Positions 7,228 through 14,804 of a stretch of DNA of 15,137 nt are shown piece after piece. The position numbers were made by a program, and so were the translations under genes. The notes beneath the pieces are model-generated. The model worked only from the letters and a program-made list of their open reading frames with translations, did no database searches and was not told the DNA's origin. Position 1 is the stretch's first letter, and each line of letters opens with the position of its first letter. Origin of the DNA: an uncultured Lachnospiraceae bacterium (lineage in GTDB: Bacteria > Bacillota_A > Clostridia > Lachnospirales > Lachnospiraceae); the NCBI GenBank assembly GCA_946529195.1, contig CAMMZE010000008.1, positions 1 through 15,137 of the forward strand, in the 5' to 3' direction.

Positions 7228-8916
7228 TTGAAGAATAAAATTACAGACTTACTTGCAGCGCAGATTCCCGAGCTTTCCCGCGAGGAAATCGCCGGGATGC
7301 TGGAGATTCCTCCCCGTCAGGATATGGGCGATTATGCCTTCCCCTGCTTTAAGCTGGCAAAGCTTTACCGCAAGGCTCCGCAGGCGATCGCCGGTGACCT
7401 CCTGGAGAAGGTCGGTCATCCTTCCTATCTCTCTGAGATCCGCACAGCAGGCGCCTATCTGAACTTCTATATCGACAAGGCCCAGTACGCGGCCGCTCTT
7501 CTGGATACTTACCGGAGTGTTCCCGAATTCGGAAGCAGCGAGATCGGCAAGGGGAAAACGATTTGTATCGACTATTCCTCTCCCAATGTTGCCAAGAATT
7601 TCCATATCGGCCATCTCCGTACCACGATCATTGGAAATTCCCTTTACAAGATCTTCAGCAAGCTGGGCTATAAGGTTGTCCGCATCAATCATCTGGGCGA
7701 CTGGGGAACCCAGTTCGGTAAGCTTCTCGTTGCCTATCAGAAGTTCGGCAATAAGGAAGCCGTTGAAGAAAAGGGCATTCAGGAGCTCATGGACCTGTAT
7801 GTGCAGTTCCACGAGGAAGCTGAGAAAGATGATTCCTTAAATGACCAGGCGCGTGCCGCTTTTGCAAGCATGGAGCAGGGTGATCCCGAAGCTCTTGCTG
7901 TATGGGAATGGTTTAAGGATATCAGTCTGAAGGAGTTCCTCCGCATTTACGATATCATGGGAATCGAATTTGACTCCTTTGCCGGAGAGAGCTTTTACCG
8001 TGACAAGACAGGCGGTATCGTACAGACTCTCACCGATAAAGGTCTTCTGGTTGAGAGCCAGGGTGCACTTGTTGTTCCCCTTGACGAGTATGATATGCCT
8101 CCCTGCATCGTTGCCAAGAAAGACGGCAGCTCCATTTACGCGACCCGCGATCTGGCAGCTGTTCTCTACCGCAAAGCCACCTATGACTTTGAAAAATGTC
8201 TCTATGTTACCGGCCAGGAGCAGAAGCTTCATTTTGCTCAGGTCTTCAAGGTAATTGAGCTGATGGGCAACGATTATGCACAGAATCTTGTACATATTCC
8301 TTATGGTCTGGTTCGTCTGAAAGATGGCAAGATCTCTTCCCGTAAAGGCAATGTCATCTTTGCGGAAGATCTGCTCAATGAGTCCATCAACAAGACAGCA
8401 GCAATCATTGAAGAAAAGAATCCCAACATTCCGGAAAAGGAAAAGGTTGCCCGGATCGTCGGAATTGGCGCAATTATGTTCAATGACTTGTACAACCAGA
8501 GGATCAAGGATGTTGTCTTCGACTGGGATAAGCTTCTGAACTTTGACGGCGAGACAGGTCCCTACGTTCAGTATACCTATGCCAGAGCTTCCAGCGTACT
8601 CCGCAAGATCGGAGAACCGGAATCTGATGCTATCAACTGCCAGCTTTTGACAGATGATGCTTCCCTGGGTCTTCTCAAGGAGATCGAGAGATATCCTCAG
8701 GTTGTTCAGGAAGCTGCTGATCGCTATGAACCCTTCCTGGTTGCCCGTTTCAGCATGGATGTAGCTCATGCCTTCAACAAGTTCTATCAGGAATGTCAGA
8801 TCAACTGCCCTGATCCTGAACTTCGCACAACCAGAGTCAATGTAGTTAAGATCGCAAGATATGTTCTTAAGGATTCCCTTTCCCTTCTGGGAATTGATTG
8901 TCCGGAACAGATGTAA
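7228..8916 (+). CDS. argS: Arginyl-tRNA synthetase
   Basis: A class I aminoacyl-tRNA synthetase that charges tRNA(Arg) with arginine. The 562-residue protein has the HIGH signature (126-129, in SSPNVAKNFHIGHLR). In place of KMSKS it has KISSRKG (368-374), as is normal for many ArgRS. The N-terminal additional domain is at about 1-110 and the C-terminal DALR anticodon-binding domain begins near GPYVQYTYARASSV (about 445 on). The start is TTG: AGAGG (7215-7219) lies 8 nt upstream, the family N-terminus starts here, and the next Met is residue 24. It is the only plus-strand gene in the window, so it would run toward the inferred origin and against the fork. It ends in a shared bidirectional terminator. 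Confidence 0.97.
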   Translation: MKNKITDLLAAQIPELSREEIAGMLEIPPRQDMGDYAFPCFKLAKLYRKAPQAIAGDLLEKVGHPSYLSEIRTAGAYLNFYIDKAQYAAALLDTYRSVPEFGSSEIGKGKTICIDYSSPNVAKNFHIGHLRTTIIGNSLYKIFSKLGYKVVRINHLGDWGTQFGKLLVAYQKFGNKEAVEEKGIQELMDLYVQFHEEAEKDDSLNDQARAAFASMEQGDPEALAVWEWFKDISLKEFLRIYDIMGIEFDSFAGESFYRDKTGGIVQTLTDKGLLVESQGALVVPLDEYDMPPCIVAKKDGSSIYATRDLAAVLYRKATYDFEKCLYVTGQEQKLHFAQVFKVIELMGNDYAQNLVHIPYGLVRLKDGKISSRKGNVIFAEDLLNESINKTAAIIEEKNPNIPEKEKVARIVGIGAIMFNDLYNQRIKDVVFDWDKLLNFDGETGPYVQYTYARASSVLRKIGEPESDAINCQLLTDDASLGLLKEIERYPQVVQEAADRYEPFLVARFSMDVAHAFNKFYQECQINCPDPELRTTRVNVVKIARYVLKDSLSLLGIDCPEQM

Positions 8917-8962
8917 AAAAAAATAAGACAGGGGATTTTTTCAGTCCCCTGTCTCTTTTTTT
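8915..8962. terminator. Bidirectional intrinsic terminator (argS / DUF4446 gene)
   Basis: A perfect 10-bp stem, AGACAGGGGA (8926-8935) with TCCCCTGTCT (8945-8954), has a 9-nt loop. On the plus strand it is followed by CTTTTTTT (8955-8962). On the minus strand the A-run at 8915-8923 becomes the U-run. It therefore serves both convergent transcripts, and overlaps the stop codon of the DUF4446 gene. Confidence 0.95.
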
Positions 8963-9665
8963 ATTCATTTTCGTCTTCTTCATTTCTGGCAAATTTACTC
9001 TCTGCCTTTTTTTCTTCCTTCGGCTTCTCGGAAAGGTTTTCTTTCTTTTCTAATTTCTTCTTTAAGGAAAACCCTTTCTTTTCACCAGAGTTTTTCTCTG
9101 TCTTTTCCTTTTTGCTCTTGCCGAGTTTTCTTTTTTCAGAAACGCTGGTTACAGGCTGAGGAGATCTTGATTCCATGGCCTGTCTTACAGCCTGTTCCTC
9201 TTCATCAGACAGCGGCAGCGGACATTCTCCTCTTATGATTTCTTTAATGTAAGAATAGGAGCCTTCTCTGCTGTGAATGGAGTTTACCACAAAGCCTGTA
9301 TTACTGTCATTTAAGAGTGCATAGGCGAAACTCAGCTGCCCGCTCATTTCTTTAAAAGCATCATATTTGACGACGCCGCATTTTGAATATGAACGGCTCA
9401 GATTCTTTTCCAGATAGGTAAGTCTTGTATGGAAGACATCTGACTGTTCTTTTACAACATTAATTTCTTCAAATTGTTTTCTGAATGATTCCTCCAGGGT
9501 CTTGGCATTTTTGCCTCCCATGAAGATCCTGTAGTTTGCCTCCATACGGGACTGTCTCATCAGAACCATTACCAGGAGAACGGCTAATATTACAACTGCG
9601 ATCAGCAGAAGGATGACCAGAATTCCCGGGTCAAATTTCAGCCTCGCAAAGATCTTGCTTTCCAT
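8961..9665 (-). CDS. DUF4446 family membrane protein downstream of parB
   Basis: A 234-residue protein of unknown function. It has a single N-terminal transmembrane segment (about 15-36). A charged, probably coiled-coil stretch follows (about 53-92), then the DUF4446 core (about 94-150), with KCGVVKYDAFKEMSGQLSFAYALLND and YSYIKEI. The C-terminal tail (about 175-234) is extremely Lys/Glu rich, likely disordered. The tail and core are predicted cytoplasmic if the N-terminus is short and outside. AAGGGTGG serves as Shine-Dalgarno. It is 33 bp after parB. Proteins of this family commonly sit next to parAB in Clostridia, suggesting a link to chromosome segregation or membrane tethering, but I know of no demonstrated function. 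Confidence 0.85.
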   Translation of the reverse strand: MESKIFARLKFDPGILVILLLIAVVILAVLLVMVLMRQSRMEANYRIFMGGKNAKTLEESFRKQFEEINVVKEQSDVFHTRLTYLEKNLSRSYSKCGVVKYDAFKEMSGQLSFAYALLNDSNTGFVVNSIHSREGSYSYIKEIIRGECPLPLSDEEEQAVRQAMESRSPQPVTSVSEKRKLGKSKKEKTEKNSGEKKGFSLKKKLEKKENLSEKPKEEKKAESKFARNEEDENE

Positions 9666-9698
9666 GTTTTATCCACCCTTCCAAATTATTAGCAAGTT

Positions 9699-10853
9699 TT
9701 AAGGAGTCTTTACTGACTGAAGAAGATCGATGATTCTCTCCAGATCGTCTTCCGAGTAATATTCGATCTCGATTCTTCCTTTTTTCTTGCTTTTTGGTTT
9801 GATCGTAACTTTAGATCCGATTACATTTTTGATTCTTTCTTCCAATGAATGATATACTGCCTCCATCTGCGGATCTGAGATGTCTTTTTTCTTCTTGGAA
9901 GATGCTATGCCCCGGATCATTCTTTCTACTTCACGCACGCTGAGCTTCTTATCGAATACCTTCATGGCAAGCGAATACTGCAGGTCTCCATTTTCCACTG
10001 CCAGAAGAGCACGGGCATGACCTGTTGTCAGCATATCTTCAATCAGCATCTGCTTGACTCTGTCATCCAGTTTCAGAAGACGAAGAGAGTTTGCAACTGC
10101 CGCACGACTCTTAGATACCCGCTCTGCCGCTTCTTCCTGCTTCAGTCCATACTCCTCAATCAGTCTCTGGAAAGCTTCCGCCTCCTCAATGGGGTTCAGA
10201 TCCTGTCTCTGAATGTTCTCGATCAAGGCAACTTCTATAGCTTCCTGAGGAGAATAATCCTTGACCAGTACCGGAACTTCTGTCAATCCGGCCAGCCTTG
10301 CAGCTCTCCATCTGCGCTCTCCGGCGATAATTTCATAATAATTATCCTTTTTGAGCACCAGAAGGGGCTGAATAATGCCATGTGCTCTGATGGATTCTGC
10401 CAGTTCTTCAAGAGATTCCTCATCAAAGTACTGTCTGGGCTGGTTCCGGTTGGGTTCTACTTCATCGATATTAACCGTTAAGGTACCATTATCATTTGCA
10501 GCAGGTACTTCTACAATCTTCTCTACAATCTTTTCAACAGGTACTTCAACGATTTTTTCAACAGGAACCTCTACAACCTTCTCCACAGGTACTTCTACAA
10601 TCTTTTCTACAGGAACTTCTACAATTTTCTCAACTACCTTCACTTCCTTGGAAGAAGCAGAAGAGGAACTTGTCTTTTTGCTTTGACTTTTCGTTCCTGC
10701 AGTCGATTTTGTTCCTGCCGCAGTCTTTGCAGTACTTGTTTTCTTTGTTTCTGTTTCTTTCTCCCGGGAGACAGTCTCTGTCTTATTCTGATTAGATGGT
10801 GCAATCAAAGCATCAAGCCCCTTGCCCAATGCAGGTTTCTTTCTTGCTGCCAT
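9699..10853 (-). CDS. parB: ParB/Spo0J chromosome segregation protein with repeat-bearing linker
   Basis: A CTP-dependent DNA clamp that loads at parS, spreads, and works with ParA (and usually SMC) to segregate origins. Domains in order: the N-terminal ParA-contact motif ALGKGLDALIA (8-18); a Thr/Ser/Lys-rich linker (about 20-70); VEKIVEVP-type repeats (71-117); the CTPase domain (about 124-217) with GERRWRA (178-184) and ENIQRQ (212-217); the parS-reading helix-turn-helix (about 237-262, EEAAERVSKSRAAVANSL); and a C-terminal dimerisation domain after a Lys-rich hinge. At 384 residues it is about 90 longer than usual, all in the linker. Its ATG overlaps the parA stop by 1 nt (TAATG), with GGAGGG as Shine-Dalgarno. 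Its targets are the ten parS copies upstream of parA. Confidence 0.97.
   Translation of the reverse strand: MAARKKPALGKGLDALIAPSNQNKTETVSREKETETKKTSTAKTAAGTKSTAGTKSQSKKTSSSSASSKEVKVVEKIVEVPVEKIVEVPVEKVVEVPVEKIVEVPVEKIVEKIVEVPAANDNGTLTVNIDEVEPNRNQPRQYFDEESLEELAESIRAHGIIQPLLVLKKDNYYEIIAGERRWRAARLAGLTEVPVLVKDYSPQEAIEVALIENIQRQDLNPIEEAEAFQRLIEEYGLKQEEAAERVSKSRAAVANSLRLLKLDDRVKQMLIEDMLTTGHARALLAVENGDLQYSLAMKVFDKKLSVREVERMIRGIASSKKKKDISDPQMEAVYHSLEERIKNVIGSKVTIKPKSKKKGRIEIEYYSEDDLERIIDLLQSVKTP
10503..10643 (-). repeat. Coding repeat: eight-residue EKIVEVPV-type units in ParB
   Basis: Residues 71-117 of ParB consist of four consecutive EK(I/V)VEVPV units of 24 bp, flanked by shorter VEKIV/VEVP pieces. 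The DNA copies differ mostly at synonymous positions (for example gtacttct / gaacctct / ggtacttca on the plus strand), suggesting selection on the protein rather than very recent slippage. The repeat alternates Val/Ile with charged residues and has a proline every eight residues. Confidence 0.9.
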
Positions 10854-11620
10854 TATTTTCCTCCCTTCTTGATCACTTCTTTTGCCAGTTTGCGGTAAGC
10901 TATGGCTCCGGTGGACCTGGAATCATATAAATTGATCGGTTTTCCGAAGCTGGGAGCTTCTGCAAGCCTGATATTTCTGGGAATGATCGTATCATAGAAG
11001 TTCTGATCAAGATTTGCCTTTACATTTTCAACAACCTGCTCTGAGAGGTTTGTTCTGGAATCGAACATGGTAAAAACGATTCCTTCGATCTTTAATTTGT
11101 CGTTCAGCCTTTCCTTAATCAGATTAACTGTATAAATGATCTGTGTTAAGCCCTCTAATGCGTAATATTCACACTGAATTGGAATAATTACCGAGTTTGA
11201 GGCTGTTAAAGCATTGATTGTAAGCATACTCAAAGAGGGAGGACAATCAATAATGATAAAATCATAGTCTCTTTTTACCTTGTCCAGTTTATCCTTTAAA
11301 CGATATTCTCTCTTATCCATGCCGTATAACTCAACTTCAGCACCAGATAAATTTATATTAGAGGGTATAATCTTAAGACGTTTTATTTCTGTAGGATGAA
11401 TACAATCTTTAATATCTTCATCAGCAACAAGCATCTCATAGATTCCCTGGTCAACAGCATTCTTATCAATACCCAATCCGCTGCTGGTATTTCCCTGCGG
11501 ATCCATATCGATTACCAAGACTTTTTTCCGTCTTTCTGCAAGACATGCAGAAAGATTGATTGCTGTCGTCGTTTTGCCGACACCGCCCTTCTGATTGGCG
11601 ATTGCAATAACCCTTCCCAT
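10853..11620 (-). CDS. parA: ParA/Soj chromosome-partitioning ATPase
   Basis: A deviant-Walker ATPase, 255 residues from this start, that binds the nucleoid as an ATP dimer and is stimulated by ParB. In B. subtilis its homologue Soj also regulates DnaA. Motifs: KGGVGKT (11-17), DMDPQGN (39-45) and the Walker B region IIIDCPPSLS. I chose the ATG at 11620 over a GTG two codons upstream. AAGGAGG then sits 7 nt from the start rather than 1 nt, and the protein begins with the typical MGRVIAIANQKGG. A promoter is visible at 11652-11680, and the first parS begins 28 bp beyond its -35, so ParB bound to the array could influence transcription of parAB. Confidence 0.97.
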   Translation of the reverse strand: MGRVIAIANQKGGVGKTTTAINLSACLAERRKKVLVIDMDPQGNTSSGLGIDKNAVDQGIYEMLVADEDIKDCIHPTEIKRLKIIPSNINLSGAEVELYGMDKREYRLKDKLDKVKRDYDFIIIDCPPSLSMLTINALTASNSVIIPIQCEYYALEGLTQIIYTVNLIKERLNDKLKIEGIVFTMFDSRTNLSEQVVENVKANLDQNFYDTIIPRNIRLAEAPSFGKPINLYDSRSTGAIAYRKLAKEVIKKGGK

Positions 11621-11651
11621 TTTCACTCCTCCTTCTATTCATTCACTATGA

Positions 11652-11680
11652 AGTATAACATATCAAAAATGTATCTTCAA
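11652..11680 (-). promoter_or_regulatory. Promoter of the parA-parB-DUF4446 operon
   Basis: On the minus strand, -35 TTGAAG (11675-11680), a 17-bp spacer, and -10 TATACT (11652-11657) preceded by TGT, an extended -10. It lies between the parS array and parA. Predicted start is near 11645, giving a leader of about 25 nt. Confidence 0.72.
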
Positions 11681-11707
11681 TAATTCCAAACCTATTTCTC
11701 CTATAAA

Positions 11708-12100
11708 TGTTTCACGTGAAACATTTATTCTCTAATTATTCATTGTCTTTCATGTTTCACGTGAAACATTTATATCAACTTATACTTTCTTTCATGTTTC
11801 ACGTGAAACATTTGTATTACTTATTCTTTCTTTCGTGTTTCACGTGAAACATTATATTAACTTATCCTTCTTTCCGTGTTTCACGTGAAACATTGTATTA
11901 ACTTGTCCTTTTTTCCATGTTTCACGTGAAACATTGTATTAACTTATCCTTCTTTCCGTGTTTCACGTGAAACATCTGTATTAACTTATCCTTTTTTCCG
12001 TGTTTCACGTGAAACATCTGTATTAACTTATCCTTCCTTCCGTGTTTCACGTGAAACATCCGTATTAACTTATCCTTCCTTCCGTGTTTCACGTGAAACA
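11708..12100. repeat. Ten-copy tandem parS array, a centromere-like ParB-binding region
   Basis: The exact 16-bp palindrome TGTTTCACGTGAAACA, matching the chromosomal parS consensus, starts at 11708, 11753, 11795, 11836, 11877, 11918, 11959, 12001, 12043 and 12085. Start-to-start distances are 45, 42, 41, 41, 41, 41, 42, 42 and 42 bp. All ten cores are identical. The 25-29 bp spacers are related (consensus around GTATTAACTTATCCTTC then TTCCG). They are nearly identical on the rsmG side and diverge toward parA. Established knowledge: ParB binds parS, spreads and recruits the segregation machinery. Inference: this is the main centromere of the chromosome, with possible feedback on the parA promoter. 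Confidence 0.97.
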
Positions 12101-12140
12101 TAAAAGGGGATAACACATATATGCATGCGTTATCCCCTTT
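12099..12140 (-). terminator. Intrinsic terminator of the mnmE-mnmG-rsmG operon
   Basis: A perfect 12-bp stem, AAAGGGGATAAC (12103-12114) with GTTATCCCCTTT (12129-12140), has a 14-nt loop. On the minus strand the descending arm ends in TTTT followed by ATG TTT, a modest U-run. It lies 24 bp after the rsmG stop and directly abuts the parS array, so it would keep readthrough transcription out of the array. Confidence 0.85.
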
Positions 12141-12164
12141 GTTTATGGTAGAAGAGTAAAACTC

Positions 12165-12884
12165 TTATTTGATTGGACTTTTGTTTGGCATTCCTGCTTT
12201 TCTCGGATATTTTTTCGGTGTTGGAGCTATTTTCTTTACTGGTACCAGGATTCTTGTGATATCTGTATCAGGCAGTGTAAATTGGCAGAGCTGATTTCTT
12301 TTTCCTCCCATTACCTTTATGGCTTTGTCAGCTTCCTGTATTTCTTCCAGAGAGCCTCCTGATTTGTAGGAGATGAAGAATCCTCCTTTTTTCACAAATG
12401 GAATGCAATATTCACTCAGTGTTGACAGATTGGCCACTGCCCTGGATACACATAAGTCATATTTTTCCCTGTATCTGGGATCATGTCCGATTTCTTCTGC
12501 CCGGCCGTGGATGGTTTTCATATTTGATAACTGTAATTCATTCACAACCTGATCGATAAAGAGCATTCTTTTTTGCAGTGAATCGAGCATGGTAATCTGA
12601 AGATGAGGAAAGGCGATCTTCAGAGGAATAGCAGGAAATCCTGCTCCGGTACCGACATCCATTACATAGTGGACCTTTGACAGATCAACTGCCTTGATCA
12701 GTGAAAGACTGTCTGCAAAATGCTTATCTACAAACTCTTCAAAGTCTGTAATAGCTGTCAGATTCATGACTTTATTCTTTTCGACTATCATTTCATAATA
12801 GGTCACATATTGATGCAACATATTGTCTGTAAGGTCGATTCCAAGCTTTCCAATTCTGGACTTTAAATATTCCGTATCAGCCAT
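12165..12884 (-). CDS. rsmG: 16S rRNA (guanine527-N7)-methyltransferase RsmG (GidB)
   Basis: A SAM-dependent methyltransferase that makes m7G527 in the 530 loop of 16S rRNA; loss gives low-level streptomycin resistance in several bacteria. The 239-residue protein has the usual length, with the SAM motif DVGTGAGFPAIPL (76-88), the family segment KVMNLTAI (38-45), SRAVANL (about 149-155), and the classic C-terminal YPRKAGMPNKSPI. The AGAGGTG Shine-Dalgarno overlaps the mnmG stop, which is 6 nt upstream, so the two are coupled. The terminator at 12099-12140 ends the transcript. Confidence 0.97.
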   Translation of the reverse strand: MADTEYLKSRIGKLGIDLTDNMLHQYVTYYEMIVEKNKVMNLTAITDFEEFVDKHFADSLSLIKAVDLSKVHYVMDVGTGAGFPAIPLKIAFPHLQITMLDSLQKRMLFIDQVVNELQLSNMKTIHGRAEEIGHDPRYREKYDLCVSRAVANLSTLSEYCIPFVKKGGFFISYKSGGSLEEIQEADKAIKVMGGKRNQLCQFTLPDTDITRILVPVKKIAPTPKKYPRKAGMPNKSPIK

Positions 12885-12890
12885 GATCGT

Positions 12891-14786
12891 TCACCTCTTA
12901 ACTGTTTCCTGGTTTTTCATCTGTGTTAAATAGATCAGCAGAACAGAAATATCTGCAGGGGTCACTCCGGCAATACGAGAAGCCTGACCAATCGATGCAG
13001 GCTTGATCTTGTCCAGTTTCTGTCTGGCTTCAATGCGAAGTCCGCTGATCTGGCTGTAATTGATATCCGCCGGCAGCTTCTTTTCTTCCATTTTCTGGGC
13101 TTTTTCCACCTGCTGCAGCTGCCGTTTGATATATCCGTCGTATTTGATCTGTATCTCTACCTGCTGGGTCACATCGTATGGTAAATCAGGTCTTTCAGGA
13201 TCCAGAGCAGCTGTTATCTGGTAATTTAGTTCAGGACGTCTGATTAAATCTGCAAGATTTACGCCTGTTTTTAATGCCGGGCTGCCATTTTCCTGCAGAA
13301 ATGCCTGTACATGTTCATTTGCACCAAGATTTACGTTTTCAACTCTGCTGATTTCCTCTTTGATTGCTTTTTCTTTTTCCAGCAGTTTCTGATAGCGGTC
13401 CTCATCGATCAGACCTATTTCATGGCCGATCTTTGTCAGACGCAGGTCTGCATTATCCTGACGGAGCAGAAGACGATATTCTGCCCTGGATGTCATCATG
13501 CGGTAGGGTTCATGAACATCCTTGGTGACCAGATCGTCAATCAGAACGCCAATATAAGCATCGGATCTCTTTAAGATCAGAGGATCACGGCCCAGTATTT
13601 TCATAGCTGCATTGATACCTGCGATCAGTCCCTGGGCTGCTGCTTCTTCATAACCGGAACTGCCATTGAACTGGCCGCCGCTGAAGAGACCTTCCACTGC
13701 CTTGAACTCAAGAGAAGATTTCAGCTGGGTTGCAGGAATACAATCGTATTCAATTGCATACGCATTGCGTACAATTTTAGCATGTTCCAGGCCGGGAACT
13801 GTCCGGTACATCCTGATCTGGACATCTTCCGGAAGGGAAGAGGACATTCCGCCGATATATACCTCATTGGTATAGAGCCCTTCAGGTTCTATGAAAACCT
13901 GATGTCTGCCTTTATCTGCAAATCTGACAACCTTATCCTCGATAGAAGGGCAGTAACGGGGGCCTGTTCCCTCAATCACGCCTGCATAAATAGGTGACCG
14001 GTCCAGATTTTCACGGATCACCTTGTGCGTTTCTTCATTGGTATAGGTGAGCCAGCAGGATACCTGTTCCTTCTGCAGGGACTCCGGGTCACTGGTGAAA
14101 GAGAAGGGAACGATCTTCTCATCCCCGAACTGTTCTTCCATCTTGCTGTAATCGATGGTTCTTCCATCCATACGGGCGGGAGTACCCGTCTTAAAGCGGA
14201 CCAGCTCGATTCCCAGCTTTTGCAGGGACTGGGTGAGCCCTGTCGCTGCTTTCAGGCCGTTTGGACCTGTATAAGTAATGGCTTCTCCGCACAGGCATCT
14301 GGCATTTAAATAGGTTCCAGTTGCCAGAACCGCTGCTTTGCAGGGATAGATGCCGCCGTTAAAGGACTTTACACCGGTAACCTTGCCATTTTCGGCAATG
14401 ATATCCACAATCTCTGCCTGTTTGATGGTCAGATGCTCTGTGTTTTCCAGGGTTTTCCTCATTTCCCGGGTATAATCCTGCTTATCAGCCTGTGCCCGCA
14501 GAGAATGGACAGCCGGTCCTTTGGATGCATTGAGCATTTTGGACTGGATGAATGTCTTATCGATATTTTTCCCCATCTCGCCGCCGAGGGCATCGACCTC
14601 GCGGACCAGATGTCCCTTGGAACTGCCTCCGATATTGGGATTGCAGGGCATGAGGGCGATACTTTCCACACTGATGGTAAAAAGAATGGTCTCCAGTCCC
14701 AGTCTGGCACAGGCAAGGGCAGCCTCACAGCCGGCATGTCCTGCGCCTACCACTGCCACATCATATTCTTCGTATCTGTATTCCAA
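12891..14786 (-). CDS. mnmG: tRNA uridine-5-carboxymethylaminomethyl modification enzyme MnmG (GidA)
   Basis: The FAD protein that, with MnmE, installs the carboxymethylaminomethyl group at the wobble uridine (U34) of certain tRNAs. The 631 residues have the family's usual length. The Rossmann FAD motif is [12 protein letters not shown] (12-23), the conserved region [23 protein letters not shown] (47-69) contains C48, and the second catalytic cysteine C279 is in [11 protein letters not shown]. The start is TTG: between the mnmE stop (TAA at 14805-14807, in the same frame) and the conserved DVAVVGAG only this TTG is a start codon, with AAGGGG about 8 nt upstream. It is 18 bp after mnmE, the standard pairing of partner genes. 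Confidence 0.97.
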   Translation of the reverse strand: MEYRYEEYDVAVVGAGHAGCEAALACARLGLETILFTISVESIALMPCNPNIGGSSKGHLVREVDALGGEMGKNIDKTFIQSKMLNASKGPAVHSLRAQADKQDYTREMRKTLENTEHLTIKQAEIVDIIAENGKVTGVKSFNGGIYPCKAAVLATGTYLNARCLCGEAITYTGPNGLKAATGLTQSLQKLGIELVRFKTGTPARMDGRTIDYSKMEEQFGDEKIVPFSFTSDPESLQKEQVSCWLTYTNEETHKVIRENLDRSPIYAGVIEGTGPRYCPSIEDKVVRFADKGRHQVFIEPEGLYTNEVYIGGMSSSLPEDVQIRMYRTVPGLEHAKIVRNAYAIEYDCIPATQLKSSLEFKAVEGLFSGGQFNGSSGYEEAAAQGLIAGINAAMKILGRDPLILKRSDAYIGVLIDDLVTKDVHEPYRMMTSRAEYRLLLRQDNADLRLTKIGHEIGLIDEDRYQKLLEKEKAIKEEISRVENVNLGANEHVQAFLQENGSPALKTGVNLADLIRRPELNYQITAALDPERPDLPYDVTQQVEIQIKYDGYIKRQLQQVEKAQKMEEKKLPADINYSQISGLRIEARQKLDKIKPASIGQASRIAGVTPADISVLLIYLTQMKNQETVKR

Positions 14787-14804
14787 AGCAAAATCCCCTT
14801 TTAC

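Larger units (their letters stand above)
11621..12164. other. Intergenic region between parA and rsmG
   Basis: This 544-bp AT-rich gap has four parts from left to right: the parA Shine-Dalgarno and leader, the parA promoter (11652-11680), the ten-copy parS array (11708-12100), and the rsmG terminator (12099-12140). In B. subtilis the gene noc lies between rsmG and soj; no noc is present here and no credible gene was found in the gap. Confidence 0.85.

Noticed and set aside
10017..10686. Plus-strand open frames opposite parB, including a Thr/Ser/Phe-rich repeat frame
   Set aside because: They are antisense shadows of parB; the repeat frame mirrors the VEKIVEVP coding repeat, and no ribosome-binding site or homology supports them.
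11860..12085. DnaA-box-like TTATCC in the parS array spacers and at the rsmG terminator
   Set aside because: The matches (TTATCCTTC, TTATCCCCT) agree with TTATCCACA in only 6-7 of 9 positions and lack the important CACA end. The first is simply repeated with the array, so it is not independent evidence.
11708..12100. CRISPR array
   Set aside because: Regular spacing suggested it, but the repeat is a 16-bp perfect palindrome matching parS, spacers are related to each other, and no cas genes are present.
11922..12116. A 64-codon minus-strand open frame with the 14-residue repeat MFHVKHGRKDKLIQ
   Set aside because: It is the parS array read as codons: a 42-bp unit is a multiple of three, so the frame stays open only where spacing is 42 bp and breaks in the 41-bp part. 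No Shine-Dalgarno fits its GTG start. Conservation lies in the palindrome, not the reading frame. MFHVKH-type peptides are a likely annotation artefact.
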